From the NCBI GenBank assembly GCA_022794035.1, contig JAAWDX010000014.1:62001-126000 (forward strand): a stretch of 64,000 nucleotides of DNA, written 5' to 3'. The position numbers and the translations under genes are program-made. The notes under the pieces are model-generated. The model was not told the DNA's origin, did no database searches, and saw only the letters and a list, made by a program, of their open reading frames with translations. This stretch comes from Lachnospiraceae bacterium. GTDB lineage: Bacteria; Bacillota; Clostridia; Lachnospirales; Bianqueaceae. This document shows positions 18,553-27,880 of the stretch, piece after piece; position 1 is the first letter of the stretch, and the number at the start of each line of letters is the position of its first letter.

Positions 18553-19781
18553 ATTTCAAATGCCCTGATTAAATCTTCAAATGTATCGCGGCGCCGGATC
18601 AGCTTGGCCTCGCCGGACTGCGTAATCAGCACCTCCGCCGGACGCAGTCGGTTGTTATAATTGGACGCCATACTGTATCCGTATGCGCCCGCGTCGTGGA
18701 TGCATACTAGGTCATTTTCCCGCATGGCGGGAAGCAGACGGTCTTTAGCTAGAATATCTCCGGTCTCACAGATGTTGCCCACCACCGTGTAGGGGGCGCG
18801 GTCCAGCGAAGGAGCGTCTGACAGGATCTCGATTTCATGATAGGCATCGTAGAGCATTGGGCGGGCCAGCACGTTGAAGCCTATATCGGTGCCGCAGTAA
18901 AGGTGGCCATAGTTTTCCTTAACGGCATGAACAGTGCCCAGCAGCACGCCGCATTCAGCGGCCAGATAGCGGCCGGGCTCGATTTTGAATAGAATTTCGC
19001 GGCCATAGGAACGGGCAAAATCATAAAGCAGCGCGTCCAGCTTGGCACCGAGGGCGGCCAGATCGAGCCGGGACTGGCCGGGCTCATAGGGCATGCCGAA
19101 ACCGCCGCCGAGATCAATGAAAGAGAGCCCGGGGAATTGATGCGCGATGGCAAGCAGAGAGCGCACACCCTCCAAATAAACCTCTTCCTCTAAAAAGAAG
19201 GAACCAATGTGCTGGTTGAGGCCAACCAGATGCAGATCGTATTTTTGCAGAATTTCCTCCATCTGAGGAAAGAGCGCGGGATAGATGGCAAATTTGGTTT
19301 TTTTGCCGCCGGTGATCACCTTGTCGCTGTGTCCGGCGCCAATGCCGGAGTTGACGCGCACGCATACCTTGTGGCCGGGGAAAAGCTGGCCGAAACGCTC
19401 CAGCTGAGAGAGCGAGTCGATGCTGACAATGATGTTCTGTTCTACAGCATAGGTAAGCTCCTCTGCGGAAACATTGTTGCTGATATAGAAGATATCCTCG
19501 GGGGCAAAGCCGGCAAGGCGCTCTGCGTAGATTTCGCCGGGCGACATGGCGTCAGCGCACAGGCCTTCTTCGCGGGCAATTTTTAGAAGGCTGAGATTGC
19601 TGTTGGCCTTGACGCTGTAGTTGACTTTAAAATGGGGATATGTAACAAGCTGCGCCATCTCGCGGCAGCGGGTGCGAAACACCCGTTCATTATAAACATA
19701 AAGAGGGCTGCCGTACTTTTCGACAAGCGCCTTGGGGCAAAGCCCTTCAAAAAAATGCTGATCTTTCACGGTATTCTCCAT
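18549..19781 (-). CDS. lysA: Diaminopimelate decarboxylase
   Basis: PLP enzyme making L-lysine from meso-diaminopimelate. The 410 residues form a fold-III barrel plus a C-terminal beta domain. The PLP lysine is Lys58 in VNYSVKAN, with HIGSFF, GGGFG, EPGR, CETGD and the C-terminal YGYSMASNYNNR following in order. EPGR and CETGD distinguish DAPDC-like enzymes from arginine/ornithine decarboxylases; carboxynorspermidine decarboxylase is a weaker alternative. The leader carries a hairpin near its 5' end (19804-19828), but no lysine riboswitch is present. Confidence 0.9.
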   Translation of the reverse strand: MENTVKDQHFFEGLCPKALVEKYGSPLYVYNERVFRTRCREMAQLVTYPHFKVNYSVKANSNLSLLKIAREEGLCADAMSPGEIYAERLAGFAPEDIFYISNNVSAEELTYAVEQNIIVSIDSLSQLERFGQLFPGHKVCVRVNSGIGAGHSDKVITGGKKTKFAIYPALFPQMEEILQKYDLHLVGLNQHIGSFFLEEEVYLEGVRSLLAIAHQFPGLSFIDLGGGFGMPYEPGQSRLDLAALGAKLDALLYDFARSYGREILFKIEPGRYLAAECGVLLGTVHAVKENYGHLYCGTDIGFNVLARPMLYDAYHEIEILSDAPSLDRAPYTVVGNICETGDILAKDRLLPAMRENDLVCIHDAGAYGYSMASNYNNRLRPAEVLITQSGEAKLIRRRDTFEDLIRAFEI

Positions 19782-19803
19782 TTCATTTGATAATTAGACA
19801 AAG

Positions 19804-19828
19804 CGCCGCTTATATAGAATAAGCGGCG
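19804..19828 (-). other. Hairpin near the 5' end of the lysA leader
   Basis: A 10-bp perfect stem CGCCGCTTAT/ATAAGCGGCG with a 5-nt loop lies about 10 nt after the predicted lysA start site. It could stabilise the mRNA or act as an attenuator; no U-tract follows. Confidence 0.6.
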
Positions 19829-19845
19829 TCATTGCCATGCAATAA

Positions 19846-19874
19846 ATTATACAGGCATATCCGGCAAAAGTAAA
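19846..19874 (-). promoter_or_regulatory. Promoter of lysA
   Basis: Minus strand TTTACT (19869-19874), 17 bp, TATAAT (19846-19851). Confidence 0.7.
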
Positions 19875-19972
19875 GCCTTAATTCGTCTAAAAAAGGAAGT
19901 TATGAAACGAAAATGGGAGAGACGTAACGGTTCTGGCAAATTTTTAAGATTTTGTAAAGTTCAAAGGAGCGC

Positions 19973-20001
19973 GTGACAGAGAAAAGGAAGTATAGTATAC
20001 T
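19973..20001 (+). promoter_or_regulatory. Promoter of rarA
   Basis: GTGACA (19973-19978), 17 bp, TATACT (19996-20001), ending 33 bp before the rarA ATG. Confidence 0.7.
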
Positions 20002-20034
20002 GAGTATATGTTAATAAAGAAATGAGATGAGAAG

Positions 20035-21366
20035 ATGAAAGATACGATGGATCTTTTTGAATATAACGCGCAGGCGCAGCTAAAAAAGGGGAGTCCGCTG
20101 GCCTATCGCATGCGTCCTCAGACACTGGAAGAATTTGTCGGACAGCAGCATATCATCGGACCGGGAACGCTGCTGCGCCGGGCAATTCAGGCCGATCAGC
20201 TGGGGTCGGTGATCTTTTACGGACCTCCCGGAACAGGAAAGACCACGCTGGCACGCATCATTGCCGGCACGACCAAAGCACATTTCAGTCAGCTCAATGC
20301 AGTGACCGCGGGGAAAAAAGATATTGAAGCGGTAATCACGCAGGCGCGCAGCAGCATGGGCATGGACGGTTCGCGTACGATTTTATTTATCGATGAGATC
20401 CACCGCTTCAACAAAGCCCAGCAGGATGCGCTTCTGCCGGCCGTCGAGGAGGGCGTGGTAACGCTGATTGGAGCCACCACTGAAAACCCGTATTTTGAAG
20501 TCAATCAGGCTCTGTTATCCCGCTCCCGCATTTTTCAGCTCAATCCGCTTAGCAAGGAGGACATCGAGCAGCTGATTTACCGGGCGGTACAGGATGAGGA
20601 GAAGGGCATGGGCGCGATGCAGGCCAGCGTCACTCCGGAGGCAGTTAGTTTTCTGGCCGAGGTTTCCGGCGGCGATGCCAGAGCAGCGCTCAGCGCGGTG
20701 GAGCTGGGGCTTTTGACCACACCGCCGTCAGCAGACGGAAAGCTAGTACTGGATCTGGTGGCTGCTGAGCAGTGCATTCAAAAAAAGGCCTTTCGCTACG
20801 ATAAGGACGGCGATGCGCATTATGATGTGCTCAGCGCCTTTCAAAAATCGATTCGGGGCAGCGATCCCGATGCAGCGATCCATTATTTGGCACGCCTCTT
20901 AGAAGGCGGAGACCTTAAATCCATTTGCCGGCGGCTTTTGGTCATCGCCTCCGAGGATATCGGACTGGCTTACCCAAGCGCTATTACAATTGTAAAAAGC
21001 TGCACGGATGCCGCGCTGCAGGTGGGGCTTCCGGAAGCGCAGATCAATCTGGCGCAGGCCGTTTTGGTACTGGCCACGGCGCCCAAATCCAATTCAGCTG
21101 CCGCAGCCATCGGAGCGGCCATGCAGGAGCTGCACGCCAAGGATATCGGCACGGTGCCGCCCCACCTGCGGGATTCCCATTATGTCGGCAGCCAGAAGCT
21201 GGGGCACGGCGTATCCTACCTATATCCGCATGATTATCCCAATCACTATGTAAAACAGCAGTATTTGCCGGATGCCCTGCAGGGCGCTCATTACTATGAG
21301 CCGGCCGACAATAAAAACGAACGGGCCATCCGAGATTATTTAGGAAAGCTAAAGAATGAAATATAA
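20035..21366 (+). CDS. rarA: Replication-associated recombination protein A (RarA/MgsA)
   Basis: AAA+ ATPase that acts at stalled replication forks and ssDNA ends. The 443 residues show the family N-terminus ([17 protein letters not shown]), Walker [10 protein letters not shown] at 63-71, Walker [11 protein letters not shown] near 120, [11 protein letters not shown], and the C-terminal tetramerisation domain ending in the DY PxHYVxQQYLP segment. An alternative ATG four codons in is possible. The 3' end overlaps the next gene by 11 bp. Confidence 0.95.
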   Translation: MKDTMDLFEYNAQAQLKKGSPLAYRMRPQTLEEFVGQQHIIGPGTLLRRAIQADQLGSVIFYGPPGTGKTTLARIIAGTTKAHFSQLNAVTAGKKDIEAVITQARSSMGMDGSRTILFIDEIHRFNKAQQDALLPAVEEGVVTLIGATTENPYFEVNQALLSRSRIFQLNPLSKEDIEQLIYRAVQDEEKGMGAMQASVTPEAVSFLAEVSGGDARAALSAVELGLLTTPPSADGKLVLDLVAAEQCIQKKAFRYDKDGDAHYDVLSAFQKSIRGSDPDAAIHYLARLLEGGDLKSICRRLLVIASEDIGLAYPSAITIVKSCTDAALQVGLPEAQINLAQAVLVLATAPKSNSAAAAIGAAMQELHAKDIGTVPPHLRDSHYVGSQKLGHGVSYLYPHDYPNHYVKQQYLPDALQGAHYYEPADNKNERAIRDYLGKLKNEI

Positions 21367-24300
21367 AACCTTTTGGAAAGATATCAGAAAAAGCATCCGT
21401 CATTCAATGGGGCGTTTTTTAGCCATCATGGGCATTGTAGCGCTGGGAGCTGGTTTTTTGGCCGGTCTCAGCGCCGCTGAGCCTGTCATGAAGCTGACGG
21501 CCGATCAGTATTATCAGGATACACATTACATGGACATCAAAATTCAGTCCACGCTGGGCCTTACGCAGGAGGACATCGACGCCATTGCCGGCACGCGGGG
21601 AGTCTTGCAGGTTATGCCCGCTTACGAGATGGATCTGACGGCAAGGATTGGCGATGCGGACAGCGAGAGCGTGGTCCGTTTTGCCGGCCTGCCGGAAACA
21701 ATGAACGAGCTCGTACTGCTAAGCGGCCGTATGCCGGAGTCGGAGGGAGAATGCGTCGTGAACGCGGGCAAGGCGGTGGGCGGCGGCATCTCGCTGGGCG
21801 ATGAGCTGACGGTGCTGGAGGAGGGTCTAAAGCGAGAAAGCTATACGGTGGTAGGGCTGGTTAACAGCGCGCAGCACCTGAGTATGACGCTGGGCTCTAC
21901 GGCGAAGGGGAGCGGCCGGCTGGCGCTGATTGCCTATGTGCAGGAGGGACAGTTTGAGCAGGAGGTTTATACGGCTGCTTATGTGCGCGCAGAAGGTGCT
22001 GAGAGACTGAGTGCGTATTCAAGTGAATATGAGATGATGACGGATGCGCTGGTAGAGCGGCTGGAGGAGACAGGGACGGAGCGCACGCAGCTGCGCTATG
22101 AGGAGATGCTGGATCAGGCGAGGGAAAAGCTTGCTCAGGCACAAACGGAGTACCAGCAGGAAAAGGATAAGGTGCAGACGGAGTTAAAGGAAGCAGATGA
22201 TGAGCTCAGTACCCATGAAAAGGAGCTGCAGGAAGGGCAGCAGCAGATGGAGGCGGGCACGCAGCAGTATGAAACGGGTGTGGCCGGTTTGGAGGCTGCC
22301 TGGGGTTCTTATGAAGCAGGGAAGGCTGAGTTTGAGGAGCACAAAAAGAGCGCAGAGGAAAATTTGGAAAAAAGCCGTCAGCAGCTGACAGAAAAGTCGC
22401 AGCAGCTTGCTGCGGCCAAGACGGAATGGGAAGCTCAGGCACCAGCACTGGCAGAGGCGGAAAAGCAGCTGCAGCAGGGAGAGGAGGCATTGCTGCAGGC
22501 AAAGCAGGAGCTGGACGGGCAGGCGGCGGTGCTGGATGAACAAAGGCAGCGGCTTGACGAGGCCTATGCGGCCCTGCAGGCTCAGAAGGATGAGCTTTCG
22601 GAGGAGGCTTATCAGGAAAAGCTGGCCGAGTGGGAGGCGCAGAGTCAGGACTTTTTTGAAAAGCAGACAGAGCTGGCCGGCGCTATGCTGATCTGGCAGG
22701 GAAAGCAGGAGGCGCTGGAGCAGCAGAAGGCTCAGCAGCAGGCTGCGAAAAGTGCGTATGAGGCAGCAGGAGCAGAGCTGAAGGAGCAAGAGGCGGCGCT
22801 TGCAAAGGCTGAGGAGGCATTTGCTCAAACCGAACAGAAGGTGCGCGGACAGCTGCAGGAAGCACAGCAGGGGCTGGAGGAAATACGCGGCCGGCTGCTG
22901 GAAAAGGAAGCGGAGCTGAGAGCAGCGCAAAAGGAGCTTACGCAAAGCCAGACAGATCTGAAAAATGCTTCTATGCAGATTGCAGACGGACAGAGGGAGC
23001 TTTCGCGGGCGAAAAAGGAAGCGGAGAAATCATTTGCAGAGGCCTGGGAGGAGATTGAGCAGGGCCGCGATCAGCTAAGTGAAATTCCAAAGGCAGAATG
23101 GTATGTGCTGGACCGGGATATGGATGAGAGCTTTGTTAGCTTTGAAAATGATGCGGAGCGCATGGGCAAAATTGCGATTGTATTTCCGTGGATGTTTTTC
23201 ATTGTGGCGGCGCTGGTATCGCTGACGACGATGACGCGCATGGTAGAAGAGGAGCGTTTGCTCATCGGCACCTATAAGGCGCTGGGGTTTAGCAGCGGCC
23301 GGATTTTGATGAAGTATCTGACATATGCAGCTTTAGCCAGCGCAGTAGGAGCAGTTTCTGGTATTGCGCTGGGCTTTGAGGTGCTGCCAAGGGTGGTTTG
23401 TAAGGCATATGGAACGATGTATATGCTGCCGGAAACGCAGATAAAATTTTACTGGGGCAAAGCGCTGATTGCAGGAGGGACAGCTCTGGCATGCACGCTG
23501 GGAGCGACGGTGATGGCCTGCCTGCGCTGCCTAAAGGAGAAACCGGCTATGCTGATGCAGCCTGCCGCGCCTAAAGCAGGAAAACGTATTTTGCTTGAGC
23601 GTTTTACGCTGCTTTGGCGGCATATGAAGTTTACGCAAAAGGTGACAGCGCGGAATTTGTTTCGCTATAAAAAGCGGTTATTTATGACGATTATCGGCAT
23701 TGCCGGCTGTACGGCGCTTCTGCTGACAGGCTTTGGCCTCAAGGATTCCGTGATGGATATTGTGGAAAATCAGTACCACAAGATATACGCATATGATGGC
23801 ATTCTGGGAATTCAGGATGAAGCAGACAGCCGGCGTTTGGTAGAAGAAAATAAGGAGCTGGGCAGGTATCTGTATGTATCTGCTAAGCTTGCGGATATCA
23901 AAACAAGTGAAGCTGTGATGAGTGCGTATGTATATGTGCCGGAAAATGAGGAGGAGCTTACTACGCTGATTGCCTTTCAGTCGCGTCAAACCGGAAAGCC
24001 CGTTGTATTTGACGAGAGCCATATTGTCATTACAGAAAAGCTTGCGGATAAGCTGGGGGTCAAGGAAGGAGATATGATTTCTCTGAAGGACCGGGACGGA
24101 CTTGATACGGCACTTACCGTGGGCGGCATTACGGAGAATTATCTGTATCATTATGTATATTTGCCGCGCTGCGTCTATGAGGATACGCTAGGCTTTGAGC
24201 TGAGCTTTAACCAGATTTTATTTAAAAGCGAAACGCCGGAGCTTGTGAGGGATCAGTTTACGGGCGCCGAGGGAATCTCTACTGTACAACTGCTGGAGGA

Positions 24301-24736
24301 TATTATTGACCCTGTCAGGAAAATGCTGGCGAGCCTGAATTTAGTCGTAGTGGTGCTGATTATTTCTGCCGGCCTTTTGGCCTTTATCGTGCTTTATAAT
24401 TTGACCAATATCAATATTACAGAGCGGCAGAGGGAGCTGGCAACGATTAAAGTACTGGGCTTTAGGCCTATGGAAGTGGGGGCCTATATTTTCAGAGAAA
24501 CGACTTTGTTAACGCTGCTTGGTTGTATGGCAGGCCTTTTAGGCGGCATTGGCATGCATCGTTTTGTCGTCACTACGGCAGAGGTGGATATGGTGATGTT
24601 TGGGCGGGGCCTGCATGGAATCCATTTTTTGTGGGCAGTTGCCGCTACGCTGCTTTTCTCTGCCTTTGTAGATTTTGTTATGTATTTTAAATTAAAGAAG
24701 ATCAGCATGGTAGAATCTTTGAAGTCAGTAGATTAA
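21356..24736 (+). CDS. FtsX-type ABC transporter permease with large extracytoplasmic coiled coil
   Basis: Integral membrane protein of 1126 residues with two FtsX-like permease halves. TM1 is at about 18-36. A MacB-like extracytoplasmic domain is interrupted by a long coiled coil rich in Gln, Glu and Ala (about 240-575). TM2-4 are at about 615-745, a second permease unit starts at about 780, and the last three helices are at about 1000-1110. The family (YhgE/FtsX hybrids of Bacillota) normally works with an ABC ATPase in peptide or lipid export or envelope signalling, but no ATPase is adjacent. The overlap with rarA indicates cotranscription. Confidence 0.88.
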   Translation: MKYKTFWKDIRKSIRHSMGRFLAIMGIVALGAGFLAGLSAAEPVMKLTADQYYQDTHYMDIKIQSTLGLTQEDIDAIAGTRGVLQVMPAYEMDLTARIGDADSESVVRFAGLPETMNELVLLSGRMPESEGECVVNAGKAVGGGISLGDELTVLEEGLKRESYTVVGLVNSAQHLSMTLGSTAKGSGRLALIAYVQEGQFEQEVYTAAYVRAEGAERLSAYSSEYEMMTDALVERLEETGTERTQLRYEEMLDQAREKLAQAQTEYQQEKDKVQTELKEADDELSTHEKELQEGQQQMEAGTQQYETGVAGLEAAWGSYEAGKAEFEEHKKSAEENLEKSRQQLTEKSQQLAAAKTEWEAQAPALAEAEKQLQQGEEALLQAKQELDGQAAVLDEQRQRLDEAYAALQAQKDELSEEAYQEKLAEWEAQSQDFFEKQTELAGAMLIWQGKQEALEQQKAQQQAAKSAYEAAGAELKEQEAALAKAEEAFAQTEQKVRGQLQEAQQGLEEIRGRLLEKEAELRAAQKELTQSQTDLKNASMQIADGQRELSRAKKEAEKSFAEAWEEIEQGRDQLSEIPKAEWYVLDRDMDESFVSFENDAERMGKIAIVFPWMFFIVAALVSLTTMTRMVEEERLLIGTYKALGFSSGRILMKYLTYAALASAVGAVSGIALGFEVLPRVVCKAYGTMYMLPETQIKFYWGKALIAGGTALACTLGATVMACLRCLKEKPAMLMQPAAPKAGKRILLERFTLLWRHMKFTQKVTARNLFRYKKRLFMTIIGIAGCTALLLTGFGLKDSVMDIVENQYHKIYAYDGILGIQDEADSRRLVEENKELGRYLYVSAKLADIKTSEAVMSAYVYVPENEEELTTLIAFQSRQTGKPVVFDESHIVITEKLADKLGVKEGDMISLKDRDGLDTALTVGGITENYLYHYVYLPRCVYEDTLGFELSFNQILFKSETPELVRDQFTGAEGISTVQLLEDIIDPVRKMLASLNLVVVVLIISAGLLAFIVLYNLTNINITERQRELATIKVLGFRPMEVGAYIFRETTLLTLLGCMAGLLGGIGMHRFVVTTAEVDMVMFGRGLHGIHFLWAVAATLLFSAFVDFVMYFKLKKISMVESLKSVD

Positions 24737-24788
24737 ATTTGTCAAGTAGTTTGGCCGAATTTTTTGGCGAAAATTTCTGCGAAAAGGG

Positions 24789-24817
24789 TTGCGCTTGGCG
24801 GATGAAATGACTATAAT
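24789..24817 (+). promoter_or_regulatory. Promoter of 6S RNA
   Basis: TTGCGC (24789-24794), 17 bp, TATAAT (24812-24817), directly before the RNA. Confidence 0.75.
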
Positions 24818-24823
24818 AAATGC

Positions 24824-25000
24824 AGAAGATCTGCCTGGAGTGTTCGATACCCTGTTATTTTGAACCTACACCTTTGAAACGGGAGTTCTATCATGTCATT
24901 ATGGGATGTCAGGCCTCATTTTTCCTCCTATATGTTTATAGGACGACAGAGGAAGGCTGAACATAAACTGCGAACACCCACCTAGCATTTTGCTAGGGAT
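24824..25000 (+). ncRNA. ssrS: 6S RNA
   Basis: RNA-polymerase-binding regulatory RNA of about 180 nt. GTGTTCG (24840-24846) pairs with CGAACAC (24971-24977) to close a long irregular hairpin. The conserved-looking 5' stretch TTCGATACCCTGTTATTTTG, the GGGATGTCAGGCCTC/GAGGAAGGCT arms and an apical hairpin (TCCTATA/TATAGGA) match my memory of Bacillota 6S RNAs. A small hairpin CCTAGCA/TGCTAGG closes the 3' end. The exact ends are inferred from the promoter and the last hairpin. Confidence 0.72.
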
Positions 25001-25042
25001 CAAAAGATCAGGACCGGCATTCTGGGGGATTTTTCCGCATGG

Positions 25043-25115
25043 GGGCCCGTGGCTCAGTTGGGAGAGCGTTCGGTTCGCATCCGAGAGGTCGAGGGTTCGA
25101 ATCCCTTCGGGTCCA
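25043..25115 (+). tRNA. tRNA-Ala (anticodon CGC)
   Basis: A 73-nt cloverleaf: acceptor GGGCCCG/CGGGTCC with discriminator A, D-arm GGCTCAGTTGGGAGAGC, anticodon stem TTCGG/CCGAG around loop TTCGCAT (anticodon CGC, reads GCG), and T-arm GAGGGTTCGAATCCCTT. CCA is not encoded. It lies about 40 bp after 6S RNA and may be on the same transcript. Confidence 0.95.
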
Positions 25116-25136
25116 TATAGTTTTAAATTGTATACA

Positions 25137-25171
25137 AAAAGAACTCCCTTTGGTTTTAGGGAGTTCTTTTG
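25137..25171. terminator. Terminator after tRNA-Ala
   Basis: AAAAGAACTCCCT pairs with AGGGAGTTCTTTT around an 8-nt loop. The A- and T-rich flanks allow it to work on both strands. Confidence 0.9.
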
Positions 25172-25242
25172 TATCAAGAAAGAGATTGAATAACGCGAGA
25201 TTTTATCCTGTTCTTGATGGTAGGTTACAGTTTCATGTAAAT

Positions 25243-25800
25243 TTACGCATTGGGAAGAATTTGGTCACCAATCTTGAAGAAGGTACCGCCGCCCCAGCCG
25301 ACCACTGACTTGAGTTCGTTGACAGGCATTGGTCCTTTGTCTTCTATGGCTTTTTCTGCGAACTGCTCTTCGACCAATGTATTTCTGATTTTACAGATAT
25401 AAATTTCGCTGTCGTCAAGCGGGATTGTCTGCTTGACTTCCAGCTCGAAGACCCACGGACTTTTTTCCAGAATGGGGACATCCAGGACACGTCCTTTGGA
25501 GATCGTGGCGTCCACTTTCATTTTATCGGCATCATAACCTGACTTATTTCCAAAATAGTTGGCAAGAGAAAGGAGCTCCTCTGTGACTAGGTTAGCTGAA
25601 AAACGGCCTGTGGAGTGAATGCGGTCTTTGGTTAGTTTTTCGCCTCCGATACAGGCCATAACGCTCAGTTCTCCGTCCCAGCAAAAGCCAAACCAGCAGA
25701 ACAGGCCGAAATTTGGAGATCCGTCTTCCTTATAGGTTCCATAGGTATAAAATGTCTGGGGACAGCAGGCATTTGAGGGATGTGGTAAGGATACTTTCAT
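25243..25800 (-). CDS. Flavin reductase-like FMN-binding protein
   Basis: Predicted cytoplasmic flavoprotein (185 residues) of the flavin reductase/RutF-like split-barrel family. It binds FMN and passes electrons from NAD(P)H or a redox partner. The N-terminus (PHPSNACCPQTFYTYGTY) and central SVMACIGGEKLTKDRI...GRFSANLV correspond to the FMN-contacting segments. An 18-bp palindrome (25862-25879) lies upstream and may be its operator. The ATG has AGGAGGAAAAC before it. The cellular substrate is unknown. Confidence 0.85.
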   Translation of the reverse strand: MKVSLPHPSNACCPQTFYTYGTYKEDGSPNFGLFCWFGFCWDGELSVMACIGGEKLTKDRIHSTGRFSANLVTEELLSLANYFGNKSGYDADKMKVDATISKGRVLDVPILEKSPWVFELEVKQTIPLDDSEIYICKIRNTLVEEQFAEKAIEDKGPMPVNELKSVVGWGGGTFFKIGDQILPNA

Positions 25801-25861
25801 GTTGTTTTCCTCCTAATTATTAATTCTCTCTGTATTTTCACACAGATCCTTCTATATAAAA

Positions 25862-25879
25862 TAATACTATATAGTATTA
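25862..25879. promoter_or_regulatory. Perfect 18-bp palindrome, possible operator
   Basis: TAATACTATATAGTATTA is its own reverse complement and lies 62 bp upstream of the flavin reductase start, on the promoter side. It resembles a dimeric winged-helix operator; the regulator is not in the window. Confidence 0.45.
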
Positions 25880-25933
25880 AATATGTCAAGAACAATTTTA
25901 CATGGTCTGCTGCAAAGCAAACGCTTAGTATTG

Positions 25934-25963
25934 TTGACAAAGGGGGTTAAAAAGGGGTATAAT
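25934..25963 (+). promoter_or_regulatory. Promoter of the HipA-like kinase gene
   Basis: TTGACA (25934-25939), 18 bp, TATAAT (25958-25963). Confidence 0.75.
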
Positions 25964-26045
25964 GGCCTGCAAAAATCTATTATTACCTTTGTGTTCTGAA
26001 GGCAAAATCAACAGGAAAGAATAAAAGCGAAATGAGGTAAACAAT

Positions 26046-27280
26046 TTGAAATGCATCTTGATGCACAAACGAATCAAAGTAGCAGAAGTTGAACTGGACG
26101 ATGCGACCGGGCTCATACAGAAAGTCGGCACGGTGTATGCAGCGGATCATTTGCCAGTGGGCGTTTTAGTGCGAAAAGGGATTACTGACCGGGCAGCGCT
26201 GAATGAGTGGTGGACCGATCGGTCTATTCCTGCAAGCCGATCTGGCGTGCGCGAAGCACTGGAAAAGATGGAGATTGCCAACACCAAAATGTTGTTGACG
26301 CGCTGTTACGGACTGAGTTTGTCGGATCAGTATTGGATTTATCCTAAAGGCTCTAAGCTGGTTTGGGACAGTATCAACTTCTTTGAAAATGATTTTTCCG
26401 ATGATATCGGTGATGTTCTGTTCGGAGCGGATAAAACGGCAGACGGTTTGGATTTTTCTTCACCGGATAACACCTCAGATGGTAACTTGAAAAAGCGGTG
26501 GAAAATTATAACGGTAAGCGGTGCCTTGTTAAGGGCGGCAGCAATCCGTTTCGTCAGCAGCCTTTTAATGAGGTCATCGCTGCTGGGATCATGGAACGAC
26601 TCAGCATTCCTCATGTGCCGTATACGGTCACATGGAATAAAGGAGCGCCCTACAGTGTATGTGAGGATTTTGTTACGGAAGATACAGAGCTAATTCCCGC
26701 TTGGCGCATTCTGAAAACGCAGAAAAAGAACAACGATACTTCGCTCTACCGGCATTTTATAAACTGCTGTGAAGCATTAGGCATCAAAGGCGCAGTACCT
26801 TTTCTGGATCGGATGATTGTGCTGGACTATATCATTGCCAATGAAGACCGGCATCTTAACAATTTTGGTGTGCTTCGGGATGCCGAGACGCTTCAATGGA
26901 TCGGCTTCGCCCCTATCTACGACAGTGGCTCTTCCCTTGGCTACGACAAGATTCCCAGACAGATTCGTTCGGAAAAAGAGATCGTCTGTAAGCCTTTTAA
27001 AAACCACCATGCGGAGCAATTAAAGCTGGTATCCGATCTTAGCTGGATTGACTTTGACAGGCTTAAGGATGTAAATAAATTGATGGAAAGAGTGCTGACC
27101 GCAGACGGCGCCGAAGAATACATGGATGAAATCCGCCGTCGGGCAATTATCATAGCGGCGCAGCAGCGAATTGAATGGCTTTCGCAGCTCGCGATGAGCC
27201 AAACGCCGCTGGAGAATTTTTCTACTGAGGATGATGTGGAAGAAAATATTGCCGAGGATTACACGTCGAAAAGGAAATGA
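26046..27280 (+). pseudogene. HipA-like Ser/Thr kinase, interrupted by a frameshift
   Basis: Two frames together encode one HipA-domain kinase of about 411 residues. The first part (26046 to about 26510, TTG start with GAGG seven bases before) ends in SPDNTSDGNLKKRWKI. The second (from about 26498, frame -1) continues NGKRCLVKGGS...NEVIAAGIMERL and has the catalytic NEDRHLNNFG and the metal-binding YDSGSSLG. Restoring one A near 26509-26512 joins them. No AAAAAAG-type slippery site is present, so a real deletion or a read error is more likely than programmed frameshifting. No hipB antitoxin gene is adjacent; the family includes stand-alone kinases. Confidence 0.8.
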
Positions 27281-27337
27281 TAGAGCTCAATTGGGCAGAA
27301 TGGATCCCCTTCTTTATTATTTTAGAGGAAGAAAGAA

Positions 27338-27859
27338 ATGTATATGGAAACAAAGCGGCTGATGATCCGCCCGTTTGTAAAAACAGACCTAGAAGCATTT
27401 AAGAAGCTGTTGGAGATTAAAGAGCTGCCTGGATGGGGTCAGCAAAGGGAGCGAGCAGAGAGCTTTCTGGAGTGGCATATTGCCAATTATCAAAAAATGG
27501 ATGTAGTCACAGGAACGGTCTGTTTCGGTATTTTTGATAAAGAGACAGGCAAAATTTTAGGAGCGGCTGGCGTAGGAGAGCATGATGATCTGCATGAAAC
27601 AGAGATTTTTTATCATCTGCTGGAGGAGGCCAGAGGAAAGGGATATGCGGTAGAGGCGGCCAAGGCCATCACAGAGTGGGTGATAACAGAATACCAGCTT
27701 CCTTATATAATCGGAACTGCTGCTATCGATAATATAGCCTCACAAAGGGTGCTGGAACGGTGTGGATACCGATTGATCGATGAACAGACATTGCTCGTGC
27801 ATATAGAAAATAAAAAGTATCGGTTTAAATATTATCGGTTTTATTCTGAAAATAGCTAA
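27338..27859 (+). CDS. GNAT acetyltransferase, RimJ/RimL type
   Basis: Acetyltransferase of 173 residues, probable acceptor a protein N-terminus or small amine. It opens METKRLMIRPFVKTDLEAF, typical of the RimL subgroup. The acetyl-CoA site is LLEEARGKGYAVEAAKAI (about 93-110), and the C-terminal IDNIASQRVLERCGY is canonical. AGAGGAAGAAAG precedes the ATG. It lies 57 bp after the kinase pseudogene and 21 bp before the SulP transporter. Confidence 0.88.
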   Translation: MYMETKRLMIRPFVKTDLEAFKKLLEIKELPGWGQQRERAESFLEWHIANYQKMDVVTGTVCFGIFDKETGKILGAAGVGEHDDLHETEIFYHLLEEARGKGYAVEAAKAITEWVITEYQLPYIIGTAAIDNIASQRVLERCGYRLIDEQTLLVHIENKKYRFKYYRFYSENS

Positions 27860-27880
27860 TATAACTAGGAGGGGATTTCA

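Noticed and set aside
19782-20034. Lysine riboswitch in front of lysA
   Set aside because: The leader is only about 60 nt with one simple hairpin; a lysine riboswitch is about 170 nt with a five-helix core.
24899-25177. Minus-strand ORF of 92 codons
   Set aside because: It runs through the complement of tRNA-Ala and 6S RNA, a well-known kind of spurious ORF.
25862-25879. Transposon end or terminator
   Set aside because: The 18-bp palindrome has no loop and no U-tract and stands upstream of a gene start, so an operator is more plausible.
26498-26515. Programmed -1 frameshifting in the HipA-like gene
   Set aside because: No X XXY YYZ slippery heptamer or obvious downstream pseudoknot; a single-base deletion is simpler.
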